Origin: an uncultured Clostridia bacterium
GTDB taxonomy: Bacteria > Bacillota > Clostridia > Oscillospirales > Ruminococcaceae
Direction: 5' to 3'
DNA length: 64,000 nt
NCBI GenBank assembly: GCA_937906945.1
Contig: CALCUE010000035.1
Span: 1 to 64,000 of the forward strand
Positions 8,440-16,838 of the stretch are shown here, piece by piece. How positions within the stretch are numbered: the first letter of the stretch is position 1; each line of letters begins with the position of its first letter. The position numbers were made by a program, and so were the translations under genes. The notes beneath the pieces are model-generated. The model saw nothing but the letters and a program-made list of their open reading frames with translations. It did no database searches and was not told the origin of the DNA.

Positions 8440-9065
8440 AGACCCAGTCCCATGGCTTTCCGCAGATAGGGGTTAGCGTACCGCTCGATCCGCATGCAGG
8501 TGCCCGGACCGTGTCCGGGGAAAATCTCATAATCTTCTTCAGGAAGCTCCCCGATCTTTTTGAGAGAGCGTCTCATATCTTTGGTGGAACCACCGAAAAG
8601 GTCCGTCCGTCCACAGCCTCGGGACATCAGCGTATCGCCGGTAAAAAGCTTATCCCCGCAAAGAATGATGGCGGAACCTTTGGTGTGACCGGGCGTCGCC
8701 ATATAGACAAAATCCAGTTCGTCCAATTTGACTTTGTCGCCGTCAGTAAACAGCAGATCCGGATCGGTGCCGCCGGTGACACGGGGATCAATGAGCGACG
8801 GATTGTCGCAGAGGTCCTTATCCTCCGCCATTACGACGATCTTTGCCTCCGGAAACGCCCTTTTCACCGCGTCGGCGGCGTTGACGTGATCGAAATGGCC
8901 ATGGGTCAGAAGGATGTATTTGACCTTCGCGCCCAGGTCCCGAACTTTGGCCAGAATTTTTTCCGCTTCGTCGCCGGGATCGATAACGACGGCGTGATTC
9001 ATTTCCGACGTTACGATATAGCAGTTGGTCTGAAGCTCTCCTACAACCAGTTCATGAATTTCCAT
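8436..9065 (-). CDS. MBL-fold metallohydrolase, glyoxalase II-like
   Basis: A 209-residue single-domain metallo-beta-lactamase-fold protein. The metal motif LTHGHFDHVNA, the downstream TPGHTKGS histidine, DTLMSRGCGRTDL and the terminal PGHGPGT histidine are all present, so a dinuclear metal site should form. It is shorter than true hydroxyacylglutathione hydrolase, lacking the C-terminal substrate domain, so the thioester substrate is unknown. I choose the ATG at 9063-9065, which has GGGGGA seven bases upstream; an earlier in-frame ATG (9078-9080) abuts the dtd stop and has a weak site. It lies between dtd and hemZ. Confidence 0.85.
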   Translation of the reverse strand: MEIHELVVGELQTNCYIVTSEMNHAVVIDPGDEAEKILAKVRDLGAKVKYILLTHGHFDHVNAADAVKRAFPEAKIVVMAEDKDLCDNPSLIDPRVTGGTDPDLLFTDGDKVKLDELDFVYMATPGHTKGSAIILCGDKLFTGDTLMSRGCGRTDLFGGSTKDMRRSLKKIGELPEEDYEIFPGHGPGTCMRIERYANPYLRKAMGLGL

Positions 9066-9080
9066 ACGATTTTCCCCCAT

Positions 9081-9533
9081 TTATTTCCAGTCTTCGGTAT
9101 CGAGAATCAGCGTCACCGGACCATCGTTTTGGATACGCACCTGCATATCGCCGCCGAAAACGCCGGTTCCCACGTTCTCTACCCCGTAAAATTTCAGTCG
9201 CTTGATAAAATATTCATAAAGGACTTTCGCCTCGTTGGGACGCTGCGCGTTAATGAAGGATGGCCGCCGTCCGTGACTGCAATCGGCGCAAAGGGTGAAG
9301 TTGGAAACGACGATCACGTCGCCGCCGACGTCCTTGAGCGCCAGATTCATCTTGGCGTTTTCGTCCTCAAAAACACGAAGTCCCTCGATTTTGGCGGCCA
9401 ACACGTCCGCTTCCTCGGTGGTGTCGCTTTTTGTCACACCGAGAAGGACCAAAAAGCCCCGTCCGATTTCGGAAACGATTTTGCCTTCGCACTCCACCGA
9501 GGCGGAAAGTACTCTTTGTACCACCGCTCGCAT
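9081..9533 (-). CDS. dtd: D-aminoacyl-tRNA deacylase
   Basis: A 150-residue DTD. Starts MRAVVQRVLSASV. The two catalytic motifs are present: SNFTLCAD (usual form SQFTL, here with Asn for Gln) near residue 78 and NDGPVTL near residue 137. It hydrolyses D-amino acids (and glycine mischarged to tRNA-Ala) from tRNA. It sits 16 bases after rel, an arrangement conserved in many Bacillota. Confidence 0.95.
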   Translation of the reverse strand: MRAVVQRVLSASVECEGKIVSEIGRGFLVLLGVTKSDTTEEADVLAAKIEGLRVFEDENAKMNLALKDVGGDVIVVSNFTLCADCSHGRRPSFINAQRPNEAKVLYEYFIKRLKFYGVENVGTGVFGGDMQVRIQNDGPVTLILDTEDWK

Positions 9534-9549
9534 CGGTATTCCTCCTTCG

Positions 9550-11715
9550 TCAGATTCTTTCGACGCTGGTCACGCCACGGATGCGCCGCAGCGCCTCCAA
9601 CGTTCCGCTGAGGTGATCCAGACCGCTGCTTTCCAGCGTGATCCGCACCTCCGCTGTCTCGTCCGCCAACTCTCTCGCCATCAGCGTATGAAGCTGAACG
9701 TGAAGGTTCGCCAACGTGATGCTGACGTCGGCGACAAAGCCGCTTCGGTTCTGACCGCGGACCATGATCTCCGTTTTATAGGTATCTTTGATCGTATCCG
9801 CCCAGGTGGCCGAGACCCAACGACCTTTTTGCTCCAAGTCCTCCGCTCCTTTAATCGCTGTAGCGCAGCCGGCCTTGTGGATGGTAACACCGCTGCCTCT
9901 GGTGACAAAGCCAACAATGGCGTCGCCGGGAAGAGGGTTACAGCAACGGGCAAATTTGACGAGGCAATCCTCCAATCCCTCCACAATAACGCCGCTGCTG
10001 CTCTTTTTCTTGCGCTTTGGCGCCGCGTATTCCGGTAAAGCCGGTTCCTCCTGGGTGCGGTAAAGCCGCACGAACTCGTCCTTGGCCCAGGGAAGGATCT
10101 TGGAAAGCATGATGCCGCCGTAGCCGACGGAGGCGTAGAAGTCATCCACCGTATTACAATGCTGACGGCGGGCGATGGATTCCATAAACTCCGTGTATTT
10201 CGGTTCTTCCAGAAGGATCAGGTTCCGGCGGAACTCCTTTTCGACCAAAATTCGTCCTTCGGCGATATTTTCTTCCCGCCGCTCTTTTTTGAACCAGCTG
10301 CGGATCTTCGTCCGCGCGGAAGCGGTACGGGCGATATTGAGCCAGTCCCTGCTCGGACCATGTCCGGCGGCGTTGGTCGTCATAATTTCGACGATCATGC
10401 CGGTTTTGACCTCGGTATCCAACGAGACGATCCGTCCGTTGATCTTGGCGCCGGTCATCCGGTTACCGACTGCCGTATGAATGGCATAGGCGAAGTCCAC
10501 GATGGTGGAACCCACCGGCAGATTGATGACGTCGCCCCGAGGCGTAAAGACAAAGACCTCGTCCATGGCGATATCCGTTTTGATGGAACGAACGATATCC
10601 TCCACGTCATCCAGTTCCTGCTGTTGTTCCAGAAGCTGGCGCACCCAGGCGAGGCGTTCCTCCATTTTATATTTGCCCTGAATTCCGGCCTTATATTTCC
10701 AGTGCGCCGCGATACCGTATTCCGCCGTGTGGTGCATGTCCCAGGTACGGATCTGGATCTCAAACGGAATACCCTTGCTGTCGATACAGGTGGTGTGGAG
10801 CGACTGGTACATGTTCTGCTTCGGGGTGGAAATATAGTCCTTGAACCGGTCGGGGATCGGTTTGAAAAGATCATGCATCACACCGAGAACGTAATAGCAG
10901 TCATAAACGGTGTTGACGATGACACGGACGGCGTAAACGTCATAAATCTCCTCAAAGGACTTACCCTGCTCGTAAATTTTGCGATAGATCCCATAGACGC
11001 TTTTAATGCGTCCCATCAGCTGGAACTCGCATTTTTCGGTGGCAAGCCGTTCCCCGATCTTGTTTTTGATATGTTCGATAAAAGCTTCCTGCTCCTCCTG
11101 ACGAAGAGCCATCCGCTGTTCGATATCGTGGTAACCCACCGGGTCCAGAACCCGAATACACCGGTCCTCCAATTCCTCCATGACCGGGCGGATACCAAGC
11201 CGGTGCGCCAGCGGCGCGTAAATTTCCATGGTCTCATGGGCTTTCCGACGTTGGCTTTCAATGGGTTTCGCGTCGATGGTTCGCATATTGTGAAGGCGGT
11301 CCGCCAGTTTGACAATGATGACACGGACGTCTTTGGCCATAGCGATCAGCATTTTGCGGACGTTTTCCGCCTGCTGTTCCTCTTTGGAAACGTAATTGAT
11401 CTGGCCGAGCTTGGTAACGCCATCGACCATATTCGCGACGTCCGGTCCGAACTCCTTCTGAATATCTTCCAGTGTGACGTCGGTATCCTCCACCACGTCG
11501 TGGAGAAGCGCCGTCACCACCGTGTCGGTGTCCATACCGAGCTGTACGGTAATCGTCGCTGCCGCGATCGGATGAATGATATAGGGTTCCCCGGTGGCCC
11601 GAAGCTGTCCTTCATGGGCTTTTTCCGCCATGGCATAGGCCCGGTCGATCCGCTCGATATCATAGCCTTTGTTGACATCGATCAGCTTTTTCAGCTCCAG
11701 ATAGCGCTCATTCAT
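9550..11715 (-). CDS. rel: Bifunctional (p)ppGpp synthetase/hydrolase Rel
   Basis: A 721-residue long RSH enzyme. Domains in order: HD hydrolase with the HDVVEDT motif (about residues 35-190), synthetase with RFKDYISTPK and YQSLHTT (about 230-370), TGS (about 385-450), a helical and zinc-finger region, and a C-terminal ACT domain. The RFKD form of the charged synthetase motif is that of bifunctional Rel rather than E. coli RelA (EXDD), and the intact HD site supports hydrolysis too. It therefore sets stringent-response alarmone levels in response to uncharged tRNA at the ribosome. It lies 29 bases after recJ; the apt gene often found between the two in Bacillota is absent. Confidence 0.95.
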   Translation of the reverse strand: MNERYLELKKLIDVNKGYDIERIDRAYAMAEKAHEGQLRATGEPYIIHPIAAATITVQLGMDTDTVVTALLHDVVEDTDVTLEDIQKEFGPDVANMVDGVTKLGQINYVSKEEQQAENVRKMLIAMAKDVRVIIVKLADRLHNMRTIDAKPIESQRRKAHETMEIYAPLAHRLGIRPVMEELEDRCIRVLDPVGYHDIEQRMALRQEEQEAFIEHIKNKIGERLATEKCEFQLMGRIKSVYGIYRKIYEQGKSFEEIYDVYAVRVIVNTVYDCYYVLGVMHDLFKPIPDRFKDYISTPKQNMYQSLHTTCIDSKGIPFEIQIRTWDMHHTAEYGIAAHWKYKAGIQGKYKMEERLAWVRQLLEQQQELDDVEDIVRSIKTDIAMDEVFVFTPRGDVINLPVGSTIVDFAYAIHTAVGNRMTGAKINGRIVSLDTEVKTGMIVEIMTTNAAGHGPSRDWLNIARTASARTKIRSWFKKERREENIAEGRILVEKEFRRNLILLEEPKYTEFMESIARRQHCNTVDDFYASVGYGGIMLSKILPWAKDEFVRLYRTQEEPALPEYAAPKRKKKSSSGVIVEGLEDCLVKFARCCNPLPGDAIVGFVTRGSGVTIHKAGCATAIKGAEDLEQKGRWVSATWADTIKDTYKTEIMVRGQNRSGFVADVSITLANLHVQLHTLMARELADETAEVRITLESSGLDHLSGTLEALRRIRGVTSVERI

Positions 11716-11744
11716 CGTCTCACCGCCTTTCCTCTGTTTTTATC

Positions 11745-13790
11745 TCAAACATAACCTTTTCTCAGCTGCGCCAGCAGTGCGGACTGTTCCAGATCCACTT
11801 TTCCCGCTGTCGGGCAAAGGGCGATGGATTCCATCCGTCCGTCAAAACTTCTCGTGATAAGGTTCATTTCCTCCAAAATGTCAAGGCAGAACCGCATTTT
11901 GCAGGAATCCATGGCGCAATCCTTATTTTCTCCGGTGAGATGGCCGAAAAGAACGTCCAACTCACCCCGGAAATTTCCATTTTTCTTCAAATACCGATAG
12001 ACGTCGGCCAGATCGTTTCTCTCCGGTACCTCATCCTCCGGGATCGGTTCTCCCCGGCGGTAGCCGTCATAAATGAGGTTGCCCTGGAACAGCCTCTCCT
12101 GACTGAGCGAAGAGGGACGGATATCCCGGATCTTAACGGACGTCCTCTCTTCTCCGTTATATTCGTTGATTTCGCAGGTCGCCGCCACATCCACGATCTC
12201 GCCGATGTGATAAGGGAAATCCTCCTCCGTCATCCCGAAATAGACCATATAAAACACCATGCCCGCTTTTTTGAAGCGCAGGCGAAGATGTTTGCCGCTT
12301 CCGATGGGATAGATCCCATCCAACATCACTTTGCGAAACGCGAACACCGGCACCTCATTGGCAGCGCCGAAAGGCTCCAGAAGTCGCAGTGCCGAAATAT
12401 TTTCCACGCTCAGCTCTCCGGGATCCATGACTCGGTCGATTTTGAGCGTATAGACCGGCATCTGAATATAATTGACCCGGGCGAACTCGTTGATCGCTTT
12501 CCGGAAATCGTCGATCTTGTCGGAGGCCAGACTCATGCCGGCGGCAAAGGGATGGCCGCCGTAACGGATCAGTTGATCCGCCGAGGCGCTGACCGCGTCG
12601 ATCATGGAAAAGCCCTCGATGCTTCTGGCGGAGCCACGGGCTTCTTCCCCGTCACGGGAGATCAGAACGCAGGGTTTCCCGGTCCGTTCCACCACTTTGG
12701 AGCACACGATCCCGATGACGCCATGGTGCCAACCTTCGCCATCCAGAACGACGACACGGTCGTCAAAATAGGGCGACCGGTTTTTGACCATCTCGTCGAT
12801 CTCCTCGACAATCTCTTTTTCCAGTTCCTGCCGCAGGCGGTTCTGCTCGCAAAGGTCTTTCGCCAAAACCGCGGCGCGATCGTCGTCCTCGGTGGTCAAA
12901 AGCTCCGTCACCTGATAGGCTGAACCCAAACGGGCCGCCGAATTGAGCTTCGGGGCAATGCCGAAGGCGACCATATCCGCCGTCAACTCCTTATCGGCAA
13001 GGCCGGTCTCCTCCAAAAGAGCCCGAAGTCCCCGGTTGACCGTGTCACGGATGATGGAAAGTCCCTGCCGGACCAGAATCCGGTTTTCGCCGTTGAGCGG
13101 AACGATATCCGCCACCGTGCCGATGCAGATAAGATCGGCGTATTGCTCCATAACGCCCCAACCGTCGTCGTTTTCCAAAGCGCATACCAGTTTGAACGCC
13201 ACGCCGACACCGGCCAGATCTTTATAAGAACCGCCGCAGTCCTCCCGATGAGGATCGACCACCGCCACGGCGTCCGGAAGGATCTCTCTCGGTTTATGGT
13301 GGTCGGTGACCACCACGTCTATGCCGAGGAACGAGGCGTAATCAATTTCATTGATGGCGGAAACACCGTTGTCCACCGTCACGATGAGATCTGTCTCCTC
13401 GTTGGCGATAGCGTCAATGGCGTCTTTGTTAAGGCCGTATCCCTCATTCTCCCTGTCCGGAATATAGTACCATACGTCACAGCCGATGGACTGGAGATAA
13501 TCATAAAGGAGGACCGTCGCCGTCATTCCGTCGCAGTCATAGTCGCCATAGACACAGATGCGCTGTCCCTCGTCCAACGCCTCGTTGATGCGCATGACCG
13601 CTTTGTCCATATCTTTATAGGACAACGGATCGGAAAACGGAATTTCCTCCGTGATAAAATCGCGGACTTTCGCGGGGGTATCCATTCCTCTTGCCACAAG
13701 GACTTCGCTGACAAGGGAGGGAAGTTTTAATTCTTCCTCAATATGTTTGGCTTTCCCCGGGTTCTGGGGCAACAGCTTCCACTTTTTCAT
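11745..13790 (-). CDS. recJ: Single-stranded-DNA 5'-3' exonuclease RecJ
   Basis: A 681-residue DHH/DHHA1 phosphoesterase. Motifs are YGDYDCDGMTA (motif I), VTVDNGVS, VTDHHKP (the DHH), and in the DHHA1 domain RYGGHPFAAG near residue 430, followed by an OB-fold. RecJ resects 5' strands in RecF-pathway recombination and mismatch repair. The ATG at 13788-13790 (MKKWKLLPQNPGK) has an excellent GGAGGT eight bases upstream; a longer in-frame start adds 81 residues of non-coding character and crosses the promoter. It is the first gene of the recJ-rel-dtd-MBL-hemZ-kinase unit. Confidence 0.95.
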   Translation of the reverse strand: MKKWKLLPQNPGKAKHIEEELKLPSLVSEVLVARGMDTPAKVRDFITEEIPFSDPLSYKDMDKAVMRINEALDEGQRICVYGDYDCDGMTATVLLYDYLQSIGCDVWYYIPDRENEGYGLNKDAIDAIANEETDLIVTVDNGVSAINEIDYASFLGIDVVVTDHHKPREILPDAVAVVDPHREDCGGSYKDLAGVGVAFKLVCALENDDGWGVMEQYADLICIGTVADIVPLNGENRILVRQGLSIIRDTVNRGLRALLEETGLADKELTADMVAFGIAPKLNSAARLGSAYQVTELLTTEDDDRAAVLAKDLCEQNRLRQELEKEIVEEIDEMVKNRSPYFDDRVVVLDGEGWHHGVIGIVCSKVVERTGKPCVLISRDGEEARGSARSIEGFSMIDAVSASADQLIRYGGHPFAAGMSLASDKIDDFRKAINEFARVNYIQMPVYTLKIDRVMDPGELSVENISALRLLEPFGAANEVPVFAFRKVMLDGIYPIGSGKHLRLRFKKAGMVFYMVYFGMTEEDFPYHIGEIVDVAATCEINEYNGEERTSVKIRDIRPSSLSQERLFQGNLIYDGYRRGEPIPEDEVPERNDLADVYRYLKKNGNFRGELDVLFGHLTGENKDCAMDSCKMRFCLDILEEMNLITRSFDGRMESIALCPTAGKVDLEQSALLAQLRKGYV

Positions 13791-13844
13791 CCTTTTACCT
13801 CCGCAAAAAACACTCATCCAGTTTAATATATAATATTTTAATTT

Positions 13845-13873
13845 AGTATAGCACGGAAAATGGCAATTTTCAA
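13845..13873 (-). promoter_or_regulatory. Promoter of the recJ-rel operon
   Basis: Minus-strand TTGAAA (13868-13873) and TATACT (13845-13850) lie 17 bases apart, with a TGC extended -10. The start site would fall about 50 bases before the recJ ATG. I see no other good promoter until the end of the six-gene run. Confidence 0.65.
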
Positions 13874-13949
13874 TCCGAAATTGCCGAGGATGAAAAAATT
13901 TAACGGAAAAACTTCGAAAAGCGCCCTTAAAAAGTGCGGAAAATAGAAA

Positions 13950-13979
13950 AACGCCGGAGAGAAAAATTTTTCTCTCCGG
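13950..13979 (-). terminator. Terminator of the 14055-15371 gene (30-base perfect palindrome)
   Basis: A perfect 30-base palindrome (arms CGCCGGAGAGAAAAA) is followed on the minus strand by GTTTTTC. Position after the membrane-protein gene and the trailing U-run fit an intrinsic terminator; recJ transcription starts about 100 bases further on. Confidence 0.75.
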
Positions 13980-14054
13980 CGGACGCCTTTTTCCCGTCAA
14001 AACCCGTTTCAGCGTCTCGTTCCGCTCACTCAAACGCGTCTTTTTTTCGTTTTT

Positions 14055-15371
14055 TTACTCCGTCGGCTCTTCCTGCGGTTCTTCCGTCAGTTCCTCTGCG
14101 GGAGTGGTCTCCTCCGGAATTTCCTCATAGGCCACGTTATCTTTCACCTGATCCTTCGTGCTGTCCAGATAATCCTGATACAGGGCGTCGTAATCAAAAT
14201 ATTGGGTCTGGTTCAGCGATTGCTGACTGGCCACCTCCAGATCGTCCGGCAGCTCGTCGATAGGAATATTCCGGACGGATTTGATGACATAGTTGTCTCG
14301 CGACACTTTTTGGAGATCGTAATAGAGATATTTATCCGGTACCGATTCGCTGGAACTTCCGTCCTCGCTCATCATCCAAAGCGTCGTCGGCGCCACGTAG
14401 CCGACGATCAGCGTGTACCTATCGCCGTCCTTCGCTATTTTGATCACTTTCGGCGTATAACCCGCTGTCTGGCCGGAAACCGGCACCTGATAGGTATTGG
14501 TCTCGCTGTCGTAGATATAGAAAAATTCATAACCTTCCGAGAAGGTCTGGTGCTTCAGCGTCACCGCGTCGCCATAGAGTTTTTTGGCGGCGACGTCCAG
14601 ATCGGAAGCCGGAACGATCAGAAGTCCGTTTTCGTTATAGCCATAGGTCGTGCGGTGCTCAAGCAACGTGGACCAAAGAGCCGTTTTCAGAAGGAACACG
14701 TCGTCCAGCTGGCTCGGATCATCAAAGGTCGCCGGGTCGAGCATCAAAAGCGGATAGATCTTCCACTCAAAGGCCTCTTTCTGCTTGGTATTGTCGGCCA
14801 GTCTTATGCCGAAATGGATGAGCAGGGACACCAGAACAATGGCTCCCACCAACGCCAGAGCGATCAGCGCCGCTCCGATGACAGCCGCGGATTTATGTTT
14901 TCTCTTGCTGTCAATGATCTTTTTTGCCCTCGGAAACAGCGTTTTTTTCTTTTTTACCGGTGCCGGCGCAGGAACGGTTTCGACCTTCGTTTCAGTTTCG
15001 CTTTCAGCTTCCGGTTCCGCTTTCTCCGCTTGTTCCTCTTCGCCGTGCTCAGCTGGAGCATCATCGTGCTCATCCGGTTCTTCGGCGTGCTCAATCGGTT
15101 TTTCTTCCAGAACTGACGCTTTGCTTTCATTCTCCGTTTTGGTTTCCGCACCCGGCACAAGCACTTCCTCAATAATAAACCCGGAATCTTCCTCCGGTTC
15201 CGCGACGGCAAGGATATCCGGTCCCGTCTTTTTCTTGCGGCGGTGTTTCTTGCCCTCCGAGGCGGCTGTTTCTTCCTCTTCCTCGCTGAAGAAACCGGCG
15301 AAGCTGTCTTCCAGTTCCGGTTCCGGATATTTTTCTTCCGGCTGCTTCCAGCCGTTTTTCTGTTCAAACAT
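14055..15371 (-). CDS. Single-pass membrane protein of unknown function
   Basis: A 438-residue protein. Residues 1-160 are highly charged, low-complexity and rich in Glu and Lys; one hydrophobic helix at about 163-190 follows a basic stretch (KKIIDSKRKHKS), predicting N-in topology; residues 190-410 form a presumably extracellular domain with Tyr/Asp-rich strands (EGYEFFYIYDSETNTYQV) and the tail is again Glu/Pro-rich. I recognise no domain. It is transcribed alone, from promoter 15440-15468, with a GC-rich leader hairpin and a strong terminator. The layout (acidic cytoplasmic tail, one helix, globular outside domain) recalls wall-associated proteins, without identifying it. Confidence 0.75.
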   Translation of the reverse strand: MFEQKNGWKQPEEKYPEPELEDSFAGFFSEEEEETAASEGKKHRRKKKTGPDILAVAEPEEDSGFIIEEVLVPGAETKTENESKASVLEEKPIEHAEEPDEHDDAPAEHGEEEQAEKAEPEAESETETKVETVPAPAPVKKKKTLFPRAKKIIDSKRKHKSAAVIGAALIALALVGAIVLVSLLIHFGIRLADNTKQKEAFEWKIYPLLMLDPATFDDPSQLDDVFLLKTALWSTLLEHRTTYGYNENGLLIVPASDLDVAAKKLYGDAVTLKHQTFSEGYEFFYIYDSETNTYQVPVSGQTAGYTPKVIKIAKDGDRYTLIVGYVAPTTLWMMSEDGSSSESVPDKYLYYDLQKVSRDNYVIKSVRNIPIDELPDDLEVASQQSLNQTQYFDYDALYQDYLDSTKDQVKDNVAYEEIPEETTPAEELTEEPQEEPTE

Positions 15372-15389
15372 AGTGGAATTCCTTTCTGT

Positions 15390-15414
15390 CGGGAACGGTT
15401 TTCCCCCGTTCCCG
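15390..15414 (-). other. GC-rich hairpin in the 5' leader of the 14055-15371 gene
   Basis: A 9-bp stem (15390-15398 with 15406-15414) with a 7-base loop lies between the predicted start site and the ribosome-binding site of the membrane-protein gene. There is no U-run after it on the minus strand, so it is not a simple terminator; it may stabilise or regulate the transcript. Confidence 0.4.
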
Positions 15415-15439
15415 GGGATTTCGCTTCTTATACAAGGGT

Positions 15440-15468
15440 ATCATACCAAAAAACAAAAGTCCATACAA
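15440..15468 (-). promoter_or_regulatory. Promoter of the 14055-15371 gene
   Basis: Minus-strand TTGTAT (15463-15468) and TATGAT (15440-15445), spacer 17, with a TGG extended -10. It is divergent from the plus-strand promoter at 15508-15536. Confidence 0.6.
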
Positions 15469-15507
15469 GCCCTCTTTTGAAATGTTTACAGTATTTTAAA
15501 AAAAATG

Positions 15508-15536
15508 TTTCCCGCTTTTCAAAAGTATGTTATACT
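15508..15536 (+). promoter_or_regulatory. Extended -10 promoter for the DUF1624 gene
   Basis: TATACT at 15531-15536 preceded by TGT forms an extended -10; the -35 position (15508-15513, TTTCCC) is poor. It lies 44 bases before the GTG start at 15580. Confidence 0.55.
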
Positions 15537-15579
15537 TTAATTCAGTTATCACCGTTTTCGGTTGGAAGGAGGCATTTTC

Positions 15580-16335
15580 GTGGCTCAGAAAAAAGGGAGG
15601 ATCTATATTCTGGACGAACTTCGGGCACTGGCGTTCCTCGGCATGGTCGTTTACCATACGGCCTATGACCTTCGTTATCTTTTCGGCGTGCGTTTTGATT
15701 TTGATTCGCTCGGCTGGGCCGTTCTTCAAAAAGCGGTCTGCTGCACGTTCATCGTCCTGGCCGGCATTTCCACCCGTCTTTCCAAAAACAGTTTTCGCCA
15801 CGGCGTTATCGTTTTCTGCTGCGGTCTTCTGATGACCGCCGGCACCTATTTCTTTATGCCCGATCAGGTCATCTGGTTCGGCGTCCTCCATTTTCTCGGC
15901 GCTTCGATGATGATCGCCTGGCTCTTTCGGAAGGCCATCGCCAAGGCCAACGCCCCTCTGGGGATTCTCTTTTCTCTTGCCGCTTTCTTCGCTCTTCAGG
16001 GAATTTCCCACGGCACTATTGTCCTCGGTAAAGTGCTGGTGCCTCCGGTTTTTTACGCCAATGGCGTCACCGCCCTTCTCGGCTTTCCGCCGCGGGACTT
16101 TTTCTCCGCCGATTATTTTCCGCTTCTGCCATGGTTTTTCCTGTTTTTGGCCGGCTGCTTCCTCGGAAAATATTTCAAGGAGCGGAAAATCCCCGCCTTT
16201 TTCTCGGAAAAACATAGCCGTTTTCTTTGCGCCGTCGGCTCCAACACCCTGGTTTTGTACGTCATCCACCAGCCGGTCATCTATGCTGTTCTGACGCTCG
16301 TTTTCTGGCTGATTGAGAAAGGAAACACGCTGTGA
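15580..16335 (+). CDS. DUF1624 / HGSNAT-like multi-pass membrane protein
   Basis: A 251-residue integral membrane protein with about seven hydrophobic helices. The opening RIYILDELRALAFLGMVVYHTAYDL has the R-x-x-x-DxxRgxa..MvxxH signature of the heparan-alpha-glucosaminide N-acetyltransferase-like (DUF1624) family, in which the membrane His is thought to relay acetyl groups from cytoplasmic acetyl-CoA. Substrate here is unknown. I choose GTG at 15580, with GGAAGGAGG seven bases upstream; a TTG start six codons earlier would lie inside that ribosome site. The stop overlaps the start of the next gene (GTGA). Confidence 0.82.
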   Translation: MAQKKGRIYILDELRALAFLGMVVYHTAYDLRYLFGVRFDFDSLGWAVLQKAVCCTFIVLAGISTRLSKNSFRHGVIVFCCGLLMTAGTYFFMPDQVIWFGVLHFLGASMMIAWLFRKAIAKANAPLGILFSLAAFFALQGISHGTIVLGKVLVPPVFYANGVTALLGFPPRDFFSADYFPLLPWFFLFLAGCFLGKYFKERKIPAFFSEKHSRFLCAVGSNTLVLYVIHQPVIYAVLTLVFWLIEKGNTL

Positions 16336-16838
16336 ACCAAGAGATCACCTGTTGTTTTACCGGACCGCGTCCTCCAAGACTTCCCGGAGGAGGAAAGCCG
16401 GACGCTTCGGAAACCGAAGCGCTGCGAAAGGCTTTGCGAAGCGCCATCAAGAACGCCTACCGGGATGGTTACCGCTATTTTATGAGCGGCATGGCCGATG
16501 GTTTTGACCTTCTGGCCGCCGAAACGGTCCTGTCCGAAAAGCAGGACGGCCTGGATATCTTCCTGATCGCCGTCTTTCCCTCTCACGATTCGCTCCATCA
16601 GCATCCGACCTCTGTCTGTCGCCGGATCGACGCCATCTGCGCCTCCTGCGATCTCACGCTCTTCCTGCAATCGGCTTACAGCGTCGGCTGTGAGCGGCGG
16701 CGCAACCTCTATATGGTCGATTCCTCGTCCCGGATCATCGGTTATCATACCGGACTTTCCCGTGGCACGGCCCATTGTTGGAACTACGCCATCCAAAAAG
16801 GTCTTGAAAGGATCAATCTTTATGGGAACACCGACTAA
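16332..16838 (+). CDS. DUF1273 / SLOG-fold YpsA-like protein
   Basis: A 168-residue Rossmann-like protein. Residues 4-12 read ITCCFTGPRP (usually FTGHRP, here with Pro for His), followed by FMSGMADGFDLLAAETV near residue 50 and a HPTSVCRR segment. The SLOG superfamily binds nucleotides or their derivatives; B. subtilis YpsA affects cell division, but a biochemical role is not settled. The GTG start overlaps the previous stop by four bases, and its 3' end overlaps the next gene by 17 bases, so the three genes form one unit. Confidence 0.8.
   Translation: MNQEITCCFTGPRPPRLPGGGKPDASETEALRKALRSAIKNAYRDGYRYFMSGMADGFDLLAAETVLSEKQDGLDIFLIAVFPSHDSLHQHPTSVCRRIDAICASCDLTLFLQSAYSVGCERRRNLYMVDSSSRIIGYHTGLSRGTAHCWNYAIQKGLERINLYGNTD

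Noticed and set aside
13950..13979. A perfect 30-base palindrome considered as a recombination or attachment site
   Set aside because: Its place after a gene and the trailing U-run make it a terminator, with no integrase nearby.
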